Positions 38,304 through 40,320 of a stretch of DNA of 40,320 nucleotides are shown here, in pieces. The position numbers and the translations under genes were made by a program. Where the stretch lies: positions 1 through 40,320 of the forward strand of contig CAZIWW010000003.1 in assembly GCA_964543275.1 (NCBI GenBank), read 5' to 3'. Each line of letters begins with the position of its first letter. Position 1 is the stretch's first letter. The notes under the pieces were generated by a model that saw nothing but the letters and a program-made list of their open reading frames with translations, did not search any database and was not told where the DNA came from. The stretch is from CAZIWW01 sp964543275. GTDB taxonomy: Bacteria; Patescibacteriota; Minisyncoccia; Moranbacterales; UBA11712.

Positions 38304-38570
38304 GGCGATAAAGTATCAAGAGGCTTGAAAGCAATTAGTGATTACTAATTGTCGGTCAAACTCGTTCGCGAGACGCGGGCGGGTTAATTGTGATTATAAT
38401 AGAGCGGTAAATTACTCATAGCGTATGGCGGATGCCTTGACTAAAGCAAGCGATGAAGGACGTAGCGGGCTGCGATAAGCCTCGGGGAGCTGCCGAGCAA
38501 GCTTTGATCCGAGGATTTCCGAATGCGGAAACGCAGTCGTTCGTGTCACATTGAATGCGACACTCACTCC

Positions 38571-38703
38571 AGTTAAAAGTTCAAAATTAAAAGTTTAAAG
38601 TTGAGGGTGCCTGACTTAGTCAGACGAATTAATTTTATAAATTAAAATCATCGCGCGTAGCGGGACACCAAAACTTTTCACTTTACACTTTAAACTTTTA
38701 ACT
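38571..38703. repeat. 23S insertion 1: family C palindrome
   Basis: AGTTAAAAGTTCAAAATTAA at the left and TTTACACTTTAAACTTTTAA then CT at the right form a palindrome of about 133 bases. It sits on an extended stem whose outer part, CGTTCGTG...CACGAACG, spans 38538-38747. The position is near the helix-9 insertion site known from other bacteria. Confidence 0.8.
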
Positions 38704-38855
38704 CCATGTTGATTTAACAGATTGTCGTGAATAATGTGGCACGAACGATTACTGCTATCTGAATTCATAGGATAGCAGAGCGTACCCAGGGAACTGAAAC
38801 ATCTTAGTACCTGGAGGAAAAGAAAACAACCGTGCCTCACTTGCGTTCGGCACGG

Positions 38856-38983
38856 AATTTCTAATTTCTAATTTCTAATTTCTAATAAATTTCTAATGTC
38901 AAAATGTCTAATATCTAAAATTTTTGGTTATTGGTTATTCGGTCATTGGAATTTTATTAGAAATTAGATCAATTAGAAATTAG
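38856..38983. repeat. 23S insertion 2: family G palindrome with TTTCTAA tandem units
   Basis: The left side is four to five tandem TTTCTAA units, the right side ATTAGAAATTAG units. It is preceded by the hairpin CCGTGCC...GGCACGG and followed by CCGTA...TACGG. The 23S consensus resumes at TCAGTAGTGGCGAGC. Confidence 0.8.
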
Positions 38984-39087
38984 TCATTCCCGTAGCGAGC
39001 GTTAGCGAGGTACGGAATATTCCGTCAGTAGTGGCGAGCGAAAGCGGAAAAGCCTAAACCGTTCGCATCTTGCTTTGCGAGATACGA

Positions 39088-39220
39088 ACTCAAGCGCAAA
39101 ACTCAAAACGCAAAGCGCAAAACTATTGTGTCGCTTCGCGACGTTATTTTTTAAAATGATTTGCGAGCGTGAGCGAGCACCAAAGTTTTGAGCTTTAAGT
39201 TTTACACTTTGAGTTTGAGT
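39088..39220. repeat. 23S insertion 3: family C palindrome
   Basis: ACTCAAGCGCAAAACTCAAA at the left, TTTTACACTTTGAGTTTGAG then T at the right. Flanked by the hairpins GTTCGCATCT...AGATACGAAC and GCATCTCGC-GTA-GCGAGATGC. Confidence 0.8.
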
Positions 39221-39507
39221 GAAGCATCTCGCGTAGCGAGATGCGAGCGGGGTTGCGAGATAATGACGTCCTATCTTGTAAAATGTCGGATATAGTTGCC
39301 GATGTTTTACTCGACGGGAGTGAAGTTATCAAATATCTTGCCAGCAGAACACCTCTGGAAAGAGGGACCAAAGAGGGTAATAGTCCTGTACGCGAAGGCG
39401 AGGTATCTTCATTGTTGTTATTCTCAAGTAGGGCGGGACCGGAGAAATCCCGTCTGAAGCTGGGGCCACTATAGCTCCAAGGCTAAATATTGCTTTAGAT
39501 CGATAGC

Positions 39508-39543
<36 letters not shown>

Positions 39544-39608
39544 GTTGAGGGGGGTGAAATAGAACTGAAACCATATGCTTACGAAGAGTGGGAGCCGTGC
39601 ATAGCACG

Positions 39609-39744
39609 GAATTCCTAATTCACCTAATTCCTAATTGACCTAATAAATGTCCAATGTCCAATGACTAATGTCTAAAAATATTTAGTCATTAGAAATTTGG
39701 ATTTTGGAATTTTATTAGAAATTAGAAATTAGAAATTAGAAATT
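39609..39744. repeat. 23S insertion 4: family G palindrome
   Basis: GAATTCCTAATTCACCTAAT at the left and repeated AAATTAGAAATTAGAAATT at the right. Preceded by CCGTGC-AT-AGCACGG, very like insertion 2. The position, after GAGTGGGAGC, matches the helix-25 region where rRNA intervening sequences are known. Confidence 0.8.
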
Positions 39745-40320
39745 CCGCGCTGTGCGCGGTAACCGCGTGCTTTTTGCAGAACGAGCCAACGAGTTAGTTC
39801 TGTGCCGTTGGCTAAGCTATTTTAATAGCGGAGCCAAAGTGAAAGCGAGCCTGAAAGGGCGTCTATAATGGCGCGGACTAGACCCGAAGCCGGGCGAGCT
39901 ACATATGAGCAGGGTGAACCCCGAGTAAAGTCGGGGGGAGGCCCGAGCCCTAGCGTCGTTCAAAGCGCAGGGATGACTTGTGTGTAGAGGAGAAATTCCA
40001 ATCGAGCTCGGCCATAGCTGGTTCTTCCCGAAATAGCTTGAGGGCTAGCGCTGGATAAACTAACCGCGGGAGGTAGAGCTACTGAATGAGAGGTCGTGGA
40101 GCAATCCTAGGCTTCTCAACCAAACTCCGAATGCCCGTCGGTTTTACTCCGGCAGTCAGAACGTGAGGGCTAAGCTTCATGTTCAAAAGGGAAACAGCCC
40201 ATGACCGCCGTTTAAGGTCCCTAAATCTATGTTAAGTGGCAAAGGAAGTGAAATTTCCCAGACACCTAGGAGGTTGGCTTAGAAGCAGCCATCCTTTAAA
40301 GAGTGCGTAACAGCTCACTA

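Noticed and set aside
39241..39474. Open reading frame inside the 23S region
   Set aside because: It overlaps conserved 23S sequence (AAGTAGGGCGGGACC and neighbours) and has no protein features.

Overview
The window looks like a scaffold piece from a Candidate Phyla Radiation bacterium, most likely a parcubacterium (Patescibacteria). The reasons are: a fused str-S10-spc ribosomal-protein cluster with rpsE followed directly by rplO and no rpmD (uL30 is absent throughout the CPR), a zinc-type uS14, an elongated 23S rRNA with several insertions, fermentative genes (a NuoE/NuoF/[FeFe]-hydrogenase module) and small conserved CPR-type membrane proteins. TGA is used as a stop, so the UGA-recoded Gracilibacteria/Absconditabacteria are excluded. 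Four 100-N runs (1871-1970, 11415-11514, 20416-20515, 23628-23727) are assembly gaps.

Layout. 1-631 is an M50 site-2 protease. 735-20097 is one long plus-strand translation and secretion cluster: rpsL, rpsG, fusA, a small Phd/YefM-like gene, tuf, rpsJ, rplC, rplD, rplW, rplB, rpsS, rplV, rpsC, rplP, rpmC, rpsQ, rplN, rplX, rplE, rpsN, rpsH, rplF, rplR, rpsE, rplO, secY, adk, map. A minus-strand gene fragment with a strong terminator closes it. 20518-25493 holds a RuvX/YqgF nuclease, a GT2 glycosyltransferase, a GalT-like uridylyltransferase, a small-multidrug-export-like membrane protein, tpiA and a class II aldolase. 25731-30182 has an integral membrane protein and the hydrogenase genes. 30385-30984 (minus) is a PaaX/Cas2-like winged-helix protein flanked by two copies of a 36-bp bipartite palindrome. 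31368-32065 (minus) is a tRNA cluster (Asp, Met, fMet) with two degenerate tRNA-like copies between the intact genes. 32226-34739 has a small membrane protein and gyrB. 35015-37221 is secE-nusG-rplK-rplA, then a P-loop kinase. From 38406 to the end of the window runs the 5' half of a 23S rRNA gene with its own promoter and leader, not preceded by 16S.

The most striking feature is between the genes. In a cluster where genes normally nearly touch, most spacers are 80-190 bp and are filled by imperfect palindromes of about 70-150 bp that fall into several families (named A-G here). The right arm often ends within about 5-25 bases of the next ATG. Families A and B occur in both orientations around a conserved centre, as expected of mobile hairpin/MITE-like elements. 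Related sequence lies inside rplC in frame, supplies the stop codon of rplO through a 43-nt GC-rich module, and forms four insertions in the 23S rRNA. No transposase is visible. Almost no start codon has an AGGAGG-type Shine-Dalgarno sequence. All coordinates, alignments and pairings were read by eye; no search or folding program was run.
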